Shown here: positions 43,411 to 53,000 of the stretch, in pieces
Numbering within the stretch: position 1 is the stretch's first letter
Layout of the letters: every line of letters begins with the position of its first letter
Assembly: GCA_029990205.1 (NCBI GenBank)
Contig: JAPEKQ010000012.1
Span: forward strand, 11,710 to 75,709
DNA: 64,000 nucleotides
DNA from: a bacterium
Lineage (GTDB): Bacteria > Joyebacterota > Joyebacteria > Joyebacterales > Joyebacteraceae
Direction: 5' to 3'
Translations under genes and position numbers: made by a program
Notes under the pieces: generated by a model
Told to the model about the DNA's origin: nothing
Databases searched by the model: none
Seen by the model: the letters and a program-made list of their open reading frames with translations, nothing else

Positions 43411-45168
43411 CTAGTACCCGCTCTCCTCTTCCTCAACCGGCGGGACCAGAGGCTCCATTCCCTCCATCGCCGCGACAAGAGCCGGGTCCTTCTCGGCCTC
43501 GTCGATCCGCGCCCACCGACCGTCCATCGTGTTCTCGATAGGCGTGTGGCGCTCGATGTAGTGAATGACCGCGTCCATGCAGGTCGTCGACGTCCGCATC
43601 GTCTGCTCGGCCGGGATGCCGGGGAGCATGTAGAGCCCCGCGTTGCCCGACGCAAGGAAGTCGGTCGTCACGATCCGGTAAGTCTTGTCCGGATCCCACG
43701 GCTCGCCGCCGATCTCGAAGGTCGTGATGCGGTCGTAGTCGGGCCGCGTCTTGCTGTAGACGATCTTGGCGCCCGACATGTACACGCCGTGATGGTTCGC
43801 GCTGACGCGGTACTCGATGATCTCCTTGACGAGTCTTCCGTCAACCTCGAAGACAACGAGGCTGTTGCCGAACGGAAGAACACGGAACACCTGGCGCGGC
43901 GTCACGGGCCCTGCGGGGATCTCGTCGCGGATACCACCGAGGTTCGTGAACGCGAAGTCCGCGGCCACCTCCTCGAGCATCGCGTTGGCGACCAGATTAC
44001 CCATCCGCGTCTCGCCCTCGCCGCCGCGCGTGAGGTCCACATTGGCGACCCCGATAACCTTGTCCATCCCCTGCTCGGCCTCGGTGACCATCGCGGTGAT
44101 GACCTCGGAGGTCTTCTCATCCGGCCACCACTGGTCCTCGAACAGCGTGATGAGATCACCACGATAGGACGGCAGCTCGTATCCTATGAGCGTCTTCGAC
44201 TCGCGGTCGATCAGCAGATCGACGTGTCCGACACCGGAACCGCGACCGTAAGTCTGGAATAGGATCGTGTGAGTGTACGGATCCTCCCACGGCTCGTCGA
44301 ATCCCTTGTGGATGTGCCCGCCGAAGAAGGCGTCGATACCCGGAACCGCGTGAGCGACCTCCATCGCGTTGGCGCCCCACTTGCGGTCCTCGAGAGGCTC
44401 ACGCTCGCCTGCGTCCTCGCGCTGCTCATCCTCGATGAGTTCCTCGTACCCGGCCTCCGGGTCGTACGGAAGTCCCATGTGGCCGGAACAGATCACGATG
44501 TCGGCGCCCTTCGCCCGCACCTCAGCGACATACTTCTCCGCCGTATCAATGGACGGTAGGAAGTTGACGCCCGCAACGTGCTCGGGGAAGGCCATCTTCG
44601 GCGTGTCGGTCGTGGTCAGCCCGATGATGGCGACCTTGATACCGTCGTAGTCTTTGATGATGTACGGTTCCACATGTTCGACCGGTTCGCCCGTATCCTC
44701 CCACACGAGATTCGCGGAGAGCACCGGCATCTCCGACATCTCGATGAGATGCCAGAGGTTCTCGCCGCCCTCGTCGAAGTCGTGGTTCCCGACCGTCCAC
44801 AGGTCGAACTCCGCGAGATTGAAGTAGTCGATCACCGCCTCACCGTTCCGGTAGTTGCCCACCGGAGTCCCCTGGAAGATATCGCCCTGGTCCATGAGCA
44901 GGACGTGACCCCCCTCGCTCTCCGCTTTCGCACGCAACTGCTCGATGTACGCCACGGCAGACGCGGCGCCGCCGAGCGGAGGGGGAAACTCGCGGTTCAT
45001 GAACGTGGCACCCGAGCGGTCGATACCGCCGTGGATGTCGTTCGTGTAGACCACGGAGAGGCGCATGACATCAGCGCCGTCGGGCGCCGCGTTCGCTGCC
45101 AGCGACATCGCCAGCACGCTCGCGACGACCATCAGCGCAGTGAGTGCGCTCCTTCCTCCTGGTTTCAT
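43411..45168 (-). CDS. UshA-like exported 5'-nucleotidase
   Basis: A 585-residue exported metallophosphoesterase. A signal peptide (about 1-27) is followed by a calcineurin-like domain with metal ligands in YTNDIHGG, MDQGDIFQG, VGNHDFDEGG and the HIHKG region. A 5'-nucleotidase C-terminal domain (about 345-545) follows, with GNLVANAM, NLGGIRDE and FGNSLVVFE. It would remove phosphate from extracellular nucleotides, or from 2',3'-cyclic nucleotides. The last about 20 residues are acidic. It ends the ten-gene directon; nucleosides made here could enter through the NupOPQ-like importer at 59143-64000. Confidence 0.93.
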   Translation of the reverse strand: MKPGGRSALTALMVVASVLAMSLAANAAPDGADVMRLSVVYTNDIHGGIDRSGATFMNREFPPPLGGAASAVAYIEQLRAKAESEGGHVLLMDQGDIFQGTPVGNYRNGEAVIDYFNLAEFDLWTVGNHDFDEGGENLWHLIEMSEMPVLSANLVWEDTGEPVEHVEPYIIKDYDGIKVAIIGLTTTDTPKMAFPEHVAGVNFLPSIDTAEKYVAEVRAKGADIVICSGHMGLPYDPEAGYEELIEDEQREDAGEREPLEDRKWGANAMEVAHAVPGIDAFFGGHIHKGFDEPWEDPYTHTILFQTYGRGSGVGHVDLLIDRESKTLIGYELPSYRGDLITLFEDQWWPDEKTSEVITAMVTEAEQGMDKVIGVANVDLTRGGEGETRMGNLVANAMLEEVAADFAFTNLGGIRDEIPAGPVTPRQVFRVLPFGNSLVVFEVDGRLVKEIIEYRVSANHHGVYMSGAKIVYSKTRPDYDRITTFEIGGEPWDPDKTYRIVTTDFLASGNAGLYMLPGIPAEQTMRTSTTCMDAVIHYIERHTPIENTMDGRWARIDEAEKDPALVAAMEGMEPLVPPVEEEESGY

Positions 45169-45197
45169 AACTAGCTCCTCACTTGGTGCGCAGCATC

Positions 45198-46424
45198 TTA
45201 GAACGTGTGCGAGACAGTTACCGTACCGATCGAGATCGTCTCCCTGAGACGCCCCTCCTCGATCCCATACTCGCGGACGCCCATCTGGCCGCCGATATCG
45301 ACTCTCACGCCAACGACGTCGAGACCGAGACCGAAGCAGAAGGCCGTGCGCGTCGTATGCTCATCAAAATACGCCGGCTGGTAGACAAGTCCAAATCGCG
45401 CCTGCGTATTGTCGAAGAACTGGTGCTCGACTCCGGCGCGGTACTCAACCGTATCGTCGAAGTCGATGTCCTCGGCGAGGTCGCTCTCGAACTCCGACCA
45501 GCGCGTGTAGATGACGTCCAAGCTCACGCTCGTCATCAGCTCGTTGCGCGGATGGTACTCAAGACCGACCGCGATGGCGTCCGGGTACTTGTACTCGAAG
45601 TTCCCCTCGGTGACTTCGCCCTCCGCGTCTTCCATGCTGTAGTCACCGTCGAGCGTGAAGCTCGAGCGGTAGACGACACCGATGTCGACGCGGTGCAGCT
45701 GCTCAGAGAGCAGACCGACCGTGAACTGCGTGCCCGAAAGCTCATCGTAGCTCGACCAGAGTTCGACATCCTCTTCCTCGGAGTACACCGGGTAGACCGT
45801 CCGCTCCTCGGCGTCCGCGTCACCACGAAGGAAGTCGACGCCCACACCCAGGAACAGCTCGTCCATCACCTCCTGCGAGACGGCCACGGAGAGAGCGTTG
45901 ACGCCGCCGTCGTTCTGGATCCAGTAGTCGTAGAGGATCTTGTCGAGCGGCTCGGCCTGTGTGTCGGAGTCCCTGTACTGAACGTGGTAGTTGTAGCTCA
46001 TGTCCACCCTCGGACCGTACCCGACGGCGACGGCCGGCATCCACTCGAACTCTCCGGCCGGCTTCCAGGCCACGTTGCCGATGTACCGGTCGTAGAGGTT
46101 CATGTTCATTGCGTACGTGTTGTAGGCGATGATGCCCTCGAAACTGTCGTAGAGCGGCACCTCGCGCGACTCCTCAGCGCTGACGGCAGCGGCCGTGAAG
46201 ACCACATCGATACCCTCGGCCTTCCCGACCAGCGCCGGGTTCAGCGCCATGCCTCTGGCTCCATCGGCCGACGCGATGCCCGCGCCGCCCATCGCCATCG
46301 AGCGGGCGTCCGACGCGTAGATCAGCGTGCCGTACTCACCCTCCGCGTACGTGTAGGCCGATGCCGCGCCCGCAAGCGCTGCGATGGCCAGGAGAGCGGC
46401 AACGACCGTCACTCCTCGTCGCAT
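45198..46424 (-). CDS. FadL/PorV-like outer-membrane beta-barrel protein
   Basis: A 408-residue exported protein. After a signal peptide (MRRGVTVVAALLAIAALAG), the segment SDARSMAMGGAGIASADGARGMALNPAL is the hallmark of the OmpP1/FadL and PorV/PorQ group. The remainder alternates as a barrel and ends in Phe (VTVSHTF). It may be a channel for hydrophobic ligands or a T9SS-like shuttle component. GGGGAGGACTACC precedes the ATG at 46424; the longer frame to 46496 would overlap the next gene. Confidence 0.85.
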   Translation of the reverse strand: MRRGVTVVAALLAIAALAGAASAYTYAEGEYGTLIYASDARSMAMGGAGIASADGARGMALNPALVGKAEGIDVVFTAAAVSAEESREVPLYDSFEGIIAYNTYAMNMNLYDRYIGNVAWKPAGEFEWMPAVAVGYGPRVDMSYNYHVQYRDSDTQAEPLDKILYDYWIQNDGGVNALSVAVSQEVMDELFLGVGVDFLRGDADAEERTVYPVYSEEEDVELWSSYDELSGTQFTVGLLSEQLHRVDIGVVYRSSFTLDGDYSMEDAEGEVTEGNFEYKYPDAIAVGLEYHPRNELMTSVSLDVIYTRWSEFESDLAEDIDFDDTVEYRAGVEHQFFDNTQARFGLVYQPAYFDEHTTRTAFCFGLGLDVVGVRVDIGGQMGVREYGIEEGRLRETISIGTVTVSHTF

Positions 46425-46489
46425 GGTAGTCCTCCCCGTGTCATCCCTGTGTCGTTTCGTCGTTCGTGCCATTGTCGGTCCTCCGCCCG

Positions 46490-48967
46490 CTACCATGAGT
46501 AGTCGAGCTGCACGCGGAAGTTGCTCGCGTCGCCCCGCACGTACGTGGCATCCGGCTCCGGATTATCCTGCGGGTTCTCGTTGTACTCGCGAGCGTCCAC
46601 ATACGTCAGCGGCCACGACTGGTTGTTCGTCCAACGGATCCTCAGCGAGAGATGGTCGGATATGCGGTCTGAGATCGAGATCCAGTAGCGGAACGCATGG
46701 TCGTCCATGACCGTGAAGGTGCCGTCCTCGAACATCCAGAGGAAGCCGTCGTAGTACATCACCGAACCGGTCACCTTGAGCCAGTCCGTGAAATTGTGCG
46801 TCACGGCCGCACCCAGTGCATAGGACGGGACGGCCGCCGAACCGACATCAGGATACTCGCCGTCCGCCTCGACGTTGCCGGAGAGGCGCGGTCTCGGAGG
46901 CCACTCGATCCACGACCGCGATGCGAGGAACTCGACCTCGTCGTACTTCGAGAGCCGGTACTCGATCCGGAATCGCGTCTCGACCTGCTCGTAGCTCTGC
47001 GGCGTCAGCCAATCGTCACCGAGTCTCCCCTGCCACTTCTGCCGCAGGTTCATCACGATATTGTAGATGGGCTGGAACCTGAGCTTGACCACGAGCCGCG
47101 AGTAGTCCGCGCCGTCGGTCTTCCGCTCCCAGACGTCGTACTCGATCGCAGGCGTCAGGCGGTGCGAGAAGCGATAGCGCGCGTTCACATAGAGACCACG
47201 CTCGGCCTGTGGTGTGACCGAGTTGTCGTAGAGCAGCCCGTAGAGCGGATCCGAGAGGTAGTACTCGTCCTCGAGGATCGACCCCTTGTACCGCTTGTAC
47301 TCCGCGAATCCGCGGTTGTACGGGTTGTCGAAGTCGACGTCGTAGTCGCGGTAGACGGTGAGGAATGTGAGATTGCTGTACGACGCGAAGCCGCTGAAGG
47401 TCATGGCCTTCGGGTCGTCGCCGAACTCAAAGATCTCCCCGTCGCTGTCGAGACCGGCGTACTCACCGGCCAGCGAGATGTTGTCGATGACCCACTGGAA
47501 CTCCGTCCCGTAGACCCGACGGAACTTCCCGGGACTCGAGTAGGTGCCGAAGAGCTCGCTGTCGGCCGCGACGATCTTGTCCTCGTTGCTTTCGGGGATG
47601 ATCCAGCTGATGTCCATCGTCCCGTTTGGATCGTATGCGGGTCTCCAGTACTTGTTGTACCGGCTCTCGTACGCCGAGAATCCGATCCACGACCCCGGAG
47701 CGAACCCGTACTTCACGTTCGTCCCATACGTCTGCTCGTGCACGACGTCCTTCATGTCCCGCATGCCGGCGGCGGCCAGATCGTCATTATCGATCCGCGG
47801 GGCCATGATGATGTACTGGCAGACGGTGCCGTCCGGGTTGAGGACCGCGTCCTTCCAGTCGTCCGAGTAGAACAGGACGGTCTTGAAGTCCCCGACGGTC
47901 ATCTCGGTGGCGACACCGGTCAGCTGGTACTCCTGACTCGGCGTGATGTCGCCCAGGACGCCCATGTAGCGCTTGTCCCAGTTGTACCCGGAGTTCCTCG
48001 ACTTGAAGTAGTCGGTGTTCTGCATCACCAGGCCCTGACCGAAGGCCAGCGCGTAGTTGCCGAGGACGATGTTGTCGAACTGGACGGGCCCCCACGACTT
48101 GTCCTTGATGGTCGCGTGGAACTTGACCGACGTCAGTTCCTCGTCGCCGAAGCCCTGGTACGCCAGCGCGCCGGCCTTGATATCCTGACCCCAGCGAGCC
48201 CTGACCTTGTGCTGGAAGATCGGACCCGCGTTGTCGAGCTCCAGACGATTCCACCAGGAATCCTGCCCGCCGTCCGCGATGTTGCGGTCTTCCTTGAGCA
48301 GATCCTCTGTATCGAAGATCGCCGGCGAGTCGTAGGCACGGAACTGGTAGCTCCCGCGGAACTTGGTAGCATCGGAGGGTTCGTCGTACCGAACGAAGTT
48401 GCGCGTGTTGTAGTAGCCCCAGTACGTCAGACCCGGAACGTTCCGCAGCGCCGTTCGCCTGTCGATGCGGTTGCCGCGCGTGTAGCTGTAGATAGCCACG
48501 GCATCCGGCGGCGAGACGCTCTGCAGATTCGCGACCTGCTCGTAGGACGCCGTGTTGACGTTGAACGGATCCTTCGCCAGATCGATCCAGTAGTCCACCA
48601 GCGCTTCTCCACCACCCTCCTCCGACTCCCACTGCCTGAAGCGATAGTAGATGTCATTGATGCGCTGGAGCTCCTCGTCCTCCTCCAGGACCTGCTCGAT
48701 CCGCACGAGCGGCTTGATCCGGAGGAAGTCCTCCACCGTCATCCCAGGAAGATCCAGCAGGTCGTAGATGCTCGTGTAGAAGGTCCGGTACTCCCGGTAC
48801 CGCCAGATGGTCTCAGCCACCTCGGCAGATACCGGCAGCGCCTCGATCTCCGCGAGCGTCGCCCTGTTCAGATCAAGCATCTCCCCGGCATGAACGCATG
48901 GAGCCGCGACGGCCAGCACGAGGCCGACGAGTGCCGCGATGAACCCCATGGCCCTCAACCGTTTCAT
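46490..48967 (-). CDS. Outer-membrane barrel protein with N-terminal ComEA-like helix-hairpin-helix domains
   Basis: An 825-residue exported protein. A signal peptide (about 1-27) is followed by helix-hairpin-helix segments of the ComEA/PulK type: LDLNRATLAEIEALPVS with LLDLPGMTVEDF (30-90), and FNVNTASYEQVANLQSVS with LRNVPGLTYWG (about 130-190). From about 200 to the end, alternating polar/aromatic strands suggest a large barrel ending LDYSW. HhH pairs bind DNA backbones in ComEA, so a surface or periplasmic DNA-handling pore is possible. This is inference, because HhH domains also mediate protein contacts. It lies between two PorV/FadL-like barrel genes. Confidence 0.8.
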   Translation of the reverse strand: MKRLRAMGFIAALVGLVLAVAAPCVHAGEMLDLNRATLAEIEALPVSAEVAETIWRYREYRTFYTSIYDLLDLPGMTVEDFLRIKPLVRIEQVLEEDEELQRINDIYYRFRQWESEEGGGEALVDYWIDLAKDPFNVNTASYEQVANLQSVSPPDAVAIYSYTRGNRIDRRTALRNVPGLTYWGYYNTRNFVRYDEPSDATKFRGSYQFRAYDSPAIFDTEDLLKEDRNIADGGQDSWWNRLELDNAGPIFQHKVRARWGQDIKAGALAYQGFGDEELTSVKFHATIKDKSWGPVQFDNIVLGNYALAFGQGLVMQNTDYFKSRNSGYNWDKRYMGVLGDITPSQEYQLTGVATEMTVGDFKTVLFYSDDWKDAVLNPDGTVCQYIIMAPRIDNDDLAAAGMRDMKDVVHEQTYGTNVKYGFAPGSWIGFSAYESRYNKYWRPAYDPNGTMDISWIIPESNEDKIVAADSELFGTYSSPGKFRRVYGTEFQWVIDNISLAGEYAGLDSDGEIFEFGDDPKAMTFSGFASYSNLTFLTVYRDYDVDFDNPYNRGFAEYKRYKGSILEDEYYLSDPLYGLLYDNSVTPQAERGLYVNARYRFSHRLTPAIEYDVWERKTDGADYSRLVVKLRFQPIYNIVMNLRQKWQGRLGDDWLTPQSYEQVETRFRIEYRLSKYDEVEFLASRSWIEWPPRPRLSGNVEADGEYPDVGSAAVPSYALGAAVTHNFTDWLKVTGSVMYYDGFLWMFEDGTFTVMDDHAFRYWISISDRISDHLSLRIRWTNNQSWPLTYVDAREYNENPQDNPEPDATYVRGDASNFRVQLDYSW

Positions 48968-49011
48968 CGTACCTCCTGTTGGAGAGGCTCCCGGCCTCCC
49001 CCATCCGTCGC

Positions 49012-49893
49012 CTAGAATGTGATACCGAGCCCGTAGACGTGGCTGCCCGGCAGAGTCTCATGCGTCGTGTAGCTGTAGTCGAACCTGACCATCCTCCAGC
49101 CGGTCCCGACGCCGAACGACACGCGGTTCGGCTGATTCTGGATGCCGCCCCGGAGTGTCAGGTACTCGTTGATCTCCATCTCAAGACCGAAGATCGCCCG
49201 GATATCCTCGTGCGTCTGCTTCTGGACCTCGAGCAGTGTCTGCACACCGCCGTACGGGCTGTAGGCAACACCCGCGGTGAACCACTGCGGCAGGTCCTTC
49301 GCATCGGGGTCACCGAGCTTCGGGTTGTTGATATTCTTCGCGAAGAACCCGAAGCGCGTGCGGCCTCGAAGCGTGCCGATGACACCGATGTCCAGGCCGA
49401 ACGTGTTGGCCGAACCAAGGTCCGTCCCACCGATGCTCTCAGTCGGGAACGAGAGCCCGAACAGGTTGAGCCCGTAGCCGACGGCAAGCGACGAATGGAC
49501 GTCCTCCATCAGCATGATGCCGTGGCCGACCGTCACCGAGTACTCCTTCTCAAGCTCCGTTCCTTCGTACTCGGTCGCAAGGTATCTTGCGCCGACCGCG
49601 AAGGTCCCATGGTCGGTCGGCACCGTCACGGCGCCGGAACCGAGCGTGAGGAAGTCGTATCCGTAGAGGTCGACGTAGGACGAGTAGAAGCCGATCTCGT
49701 CCTGCATCGAAAGCGCGGCGGGGTTGGTGAAGACCGCCGTCTCGTCATCCGAGAGCGCCACGAACGCCCCACCCATGGCCCTGGCTCTCGGAGAGAGCAC
49801 GAGGTTGTCGAACACGCCGGCGGCCCCGGCCACGCCCGGAACGAGCAGGCTGGCCAGTATCACCGCGGCGATGAGAAGCCTTATCCCTTTCAC
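49012..49893 (-). CDS. PorV/PorQ-like outer-membrane barrel protein
   Basis: A 293-residue exported protein. A signal peptide (about 1-24) precedes SPRARAMGGAFVALSDDETAVFTNPA, typical of the PorV/PorQ family. The barrel ends in Phe (GLGITF). PorV carries T9SS substrates to the cell surface. Nearby exported proteins with FlgD/T9SS-like tails make a similar role plausible here. It follows the lamin-tail/OB gene after 52 bases. Confidence 0.85.
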   Translation of the reverse strand: MKGIRLLIAAVILASLLVPGVAGAAGVFDNLVLSPRARAMGGAFVALSDDETAVFTNPAALSMQDEIGFYSSYVDLYGYDFLTLGSGAVTVPTDHGTFAVGARYLATEYEGTELEKEYSVTVGHGIMLMEDVHSSLAVGYGLNLFGLSFPTESIGGTDLGSANTFGLDIGVIGTLRGRTRFGFFAKNINNPKLGDPDAKDLPQWFTAGVAYSPYGGVQTLLEVQKQTHEDIRAIFGLEMEINEYLTLRGGIQNQPNRVSFGVGTGWRMVRFDYSYTTHETLPGSHVYGLGITF

Positions 49894-49945
49894 CCTGTCC
49901 TCCTTTGGGTCGCGTACGACCTTGGAAGATGTGCCGTTCTTCTCT

Positions 49946-52900
49946 CTATTCGAGTTTCATCCCGACAACGATCGGTGCGCCGGCCCTCGTGAGTTCGCCA
50001 CCCACGCGCGGCCGCGACTCGACGTGACAGACGTAGACGCCCGGCGGGACCTTCCTCCCATCGTCGTCCCGTCCGTCCCACGTCGTGCGCTGCGGACCGA
50101 GACACCAGCCGTCGTACAGCGTCGCCACCGACCGTCCCTGCAGGTCGTACACGATGACGGCAACATGGCTCGCCTTCGCGCCGTTGTAGCGGATGCTGAT
50201 CGTATCGTCCTCATCGACATCGAGGACCTTCGCCTCAACCTCGACCTGCGCCGCCTCCTCGAAGTGCGAGGTCAGCGTCACAAGATCACTCGGATAGCGC
50301 GGGGCGAGCTCGTAGCCACTGAAGTACGGCGCGGAGTAGTCGTACTGCAGCAGCACGCCGGTCACCTCGATGCTGTCGCCGAGCGCGTAGCCCGAGAAGT
50401 CAAGGTCCGTGAAGTTCTGATAGACCTGAATGGAACCGGAACCGTCATCGATGTAGATGGCGAAGCCCTCGAGGCTGATGATGACGCCCGAGGTCTTCAT
50501 GAAGGTGCCCTCGAGCTCCTCCCTGCTCATGTCGCCGGTCCGCGTCACGGTCGGCTCAATGACATTGAAGCCGCGAGCATGTGTCACCAGCGAGAAGCCG
50601 ACCGACCCGGCCGTGAGTTCGGTGCTTGCGCCGTTGCCGTCACCCGAGATGTACTCCTCAACCTCGGCCGTGATCTCGACGAGATCGCCCATGCCGGGCG
50701 GGCTTGCCAGCGGATCGCCGTCGTAGACGTTGATGCCGGCTCCACTGAGATCCTGAACGTAGATGTTCGTCCTGTCGGGCTGGAAGATACCCGGCGGAAC
50801 GGTGATGAACCCGACGATGGTCACGGCCTCGCCGAGCAGCGGCGAGAGGCCCATCTCGTCGTACGCCTGAATCTCTGAGATCGGAGTCGATCCCTGGTAA
50901 TGACCGCTGAAGCTCCCGCTCCCGGAAACGATCTCGTTCCCGGCAAGATCCTCCACGCCGGAGATCGTCATGGCGTAAGCGAAGTCAACGGTCTGCACCT
51001 CTGTCTGGAGAAGCACCGTCCTCATGTCCGTGGACAGCCACGCATCCAGCACATCCGTGTCACCGTTGAGTGAGTAGTTCGATTCGTTCTCGGCGCTGTC
51101 CGCATTGAGCGGCTCCGAGAACGTGAGCTTGGCGAACCGGTCTCCGGCCGACACAGCAACGAGCACGGTCGGTGCGTCGTCGTCCGCCACGTTGTTGGTC
51201 TCACCGGGCGTCGGATACGAGGAGAGCACAAGGTCGATCGAACAGTTATCGGTATCGGTCGACAGAGCATCGCGTCCGAGCGAGTAGTCGGACGGGATGT
51301 ACCCCGGCGTCCACGCGTCCGCTGGGCCGCCGAGCCCGTCGCCGGTGCAGTAGTCGGTCGCGAGGTACGCGATGTTGCGATACTCCACGGCATCGACAAG
51401 CTCGCTCTTGATGCGGTCGGTGTAGAGGTAGACCGCCTCGTAGACACGCTCGGAGCCGACGAGATACCCGGTTCCGTCCAGACCGCCCATCAGGACGATC
51501 TCCTGACTCGTCCCGGTGTCATCATCCTCGGCCGATACGAGGAGAAGGTTCGGAACCTGCGGGTCGTCCGGATCCTGGCTGTAGTCGAAGTCCCGGAGTT
51601 CGTAGTCGGGATCCTCGCCGAAGCGCATGTAGAAACCCATGGCGTGGCGGGCCACCGTGATGGCCTCGCCCGCGGGGATCTCCGAGCCGACAGGGAACTC
51701 CCAGAGGTTGACGCCGCCGCAGACCCCACTGTCGTCCAGGTCCGTGAGCACCCATCCTGAGATGTCGATGGTCGTTGCGAGCGTGTTGGTGAGTTCGATG
51801 TACTCACCGACGTCGGCCACGACGTTGCTGTTGGCGTAGAGCTCATTGATGACGACCGAGCCTGGATCGCCCGTCGTCGCGACGTGCACCTCGGCTCCGG
51901 TCTCGAACGACACCAGCCCCTCGCCGGCTACCGCTGTCGCGAGGCCGAACTCGTAGTCGCCGGCCGTCATCGTGACGAGAACATCCTCAAGCGTCACGCT
52001 GCCGGGCGAGCCGTGCACGAGGTTCACGCCGGCGATGGTGACGATGTTGCCGTTCGTGCTGTCCTCGACGACCGAGGCCGTCGCGAACGCCGCGCCGTCG
52101 AGATCGACGTCCGACGAGTCGCCGGAGAACGTCCATCCCGCGGGAATCGTTACGGCCACACGAGTCAGCTGATCGGCCTCACCGACCAGACCGATCTCGA
52201 CATCGGCCTCCTCGCCCGCGTAGTACCAGTCCACAACCGGTGTCGCGATACCGGCGCCGGAACCGAGCGAGCGGATGTCTCCGCGCGACGGCGGCATGAT
52301 GCCGTGGTAGTCAGCGCGGTTCTGAGTCGGATCGGGGATCACGACACCGTAGACGTCGAAGCGCTCCAACGGCTCCGGTGAGCCGCACGCATCCGTGTAC
52401 GGATGGAGCATGAGGTACGTCGTCGTGTCGTCGTCCGCGAGTGAGAGCTCCTTGTAGCCGTCACACTCCCCAGTCGGCCACTGTGTCGGGAACCTGAGGT
52501 ACGCATCCCGCATGACGACATAGCTTCCTTCGTAGTCCTCACCCGAGACCGCAAGATCACGGGCCGTCACCTCGGCAGGCTCGGGCACGGGATTGCCGGT
52601 GCTCAGGAGAACGATCTCGGACCCGGGCGCGGCGGTGCCAACACTGAGCAGCGTCCGCTTGAAGTACGTGACGCCAACCTTGCCCGTGACCTGGACGCTG
52701 TCGCCGGGTGCGACGACCGGATTCGCCACGTTGGACTGCGTCACGAACACGCCGCCCGTGGCGTCCTGAATGAAGATGTCGTTCGTGGCGGCCAGAGATC
52801 CCGTTCCCACCGTCACCACACCCTCGACCGTCACCACCTCGCCATCGAGCACCGGGTTCCCGTTCGCGTCGTCGGCGTTCACGTCGGATATCGGAATCAC

Positions 52901-52969
52901 ATCCGCCCACGCCGTCGTCGCAACGAGCAGTCCCAGAGCCCCCAGCAGTATTGCCTGTTTCACGTTCAT
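49946..52969 (-). CDS. Large exported OB-fold/lamin-tail protein
   Basis: A 1007-residue protein. A signal peptide (MNVKQAILLGALGLLVA) precedes an OB-fold repeat (ISDVNADD...VTVEGVVTVG...IFIQDATGG). A cohesin/Ig-like region follows (about 215-370), then a lamin-tail domain (VVINELYANSN...GEYIELTN), an Ig-like segment, another OB repeat (ISEIQAYDEMG...NIYVQDLSG) and a C-terminal module with VYDLQGRSV, WDGRDDDG and PPGVYVCHVE, ending VVGMKLE. The end is shared with the product at 53001-54146 but differs from the tail of the 40156 product. The start at 52969 (AAGGAAACGCGA) is preferred over 52993, which has no site. Extracellular; ligand unknown. Confidence 0.87.
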   Translation of the reverse strand: MNVKQAILLGALGLLVATTAWADVIPISDVNADDANGNPVLDGEVVTVEGVVTVGTGSLAATNDIFIQDATGGVFVTQSNVANPVVAPGDSVQVTGKVGVTYFKRTLLSVGTAAPGSEIVLLSTGNPVPEPAEVTARDLAVSGEDYEGSYVVMRDAYLRFPTQWPTGECDGYKELSLADDDTTTYLMLHPYTDACGSPEPLERFDVYGVVIPDPTQNRADYHGIMPPSRGDIRSLGSGAGIATPVVDWYYAGEEADVEIGLVGEADQLTRVAVTIPAGWTFSGDSSDVDLDGAAFATASVVEDSTNGNIVTIAGVNLVHGSPGSVTLEDVLVTMTAGDYEFGLATAVAGEGLVSFETGAEVHVATTGDPGSVVINELYANSNVVADVGEYIELTNTLATTIDISGWVLTDLDDSGVCGGVNLWEFPVGSEIPAGEAITVARHAMGFYMRFGEDPDYELRDFDYSQDPDDPQVPNLLLVSAEDDDTGTSQEIVLMGGLDGTGYLVGSERVYEAVYLYTDRIKSELVDAVEYRNIAYLATDYCTGDGLGGPADAWTPGYIPSDYSLGRDALSTDTDNCSIDLVLSSYPTPGETNNVADDDAPTVLVAVSAGDRFAKLTFSEPLNADSAENESNYSLNGDTDVLDAWLSTDMRTVLLQTEVQTVDFAYAMTISGVEDLAGNEIVSGSGSFSGHYQGSTPISEIQAYDEMGLSPLLGEAVTIVGFITVPPGIFQPDRTNIYVQDLSGAGINVYDGDPLASPPGMGDLVEITAEVEEYISGDGNGASTELTAGSVGFSLVTHARGFNVIEPTVTRTGDMSREELEGTFMKTSGVIISLEGFAIYIDDGSGSIQVYQNFTDLDFSGYALGDSIEVTGVLLQYDYSAPYFSGYELAPRYPSDLVTLTSHFEEAAQVEVEAKVLDVDEDDTISIRYNGAKASHVAVIVYDLQGRSVATLYDGWCLGPQRTTWDGRDDDGRKVPPGVYVCHVESRPRVGGELTRAGAPIVVGMKLE

Positions 52970-53000
52970 TCGCGTTTCCTTCCGCTCGGACATCGAGCGC

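Noticed and set aside
46384-46424. Upstream extension of the barrel gene to 46496
   Set aside because: The signal peptide begins at the ATG at 46424, which has a strong ribosome binding site. The extension overlaps the HhH-barrel gene.
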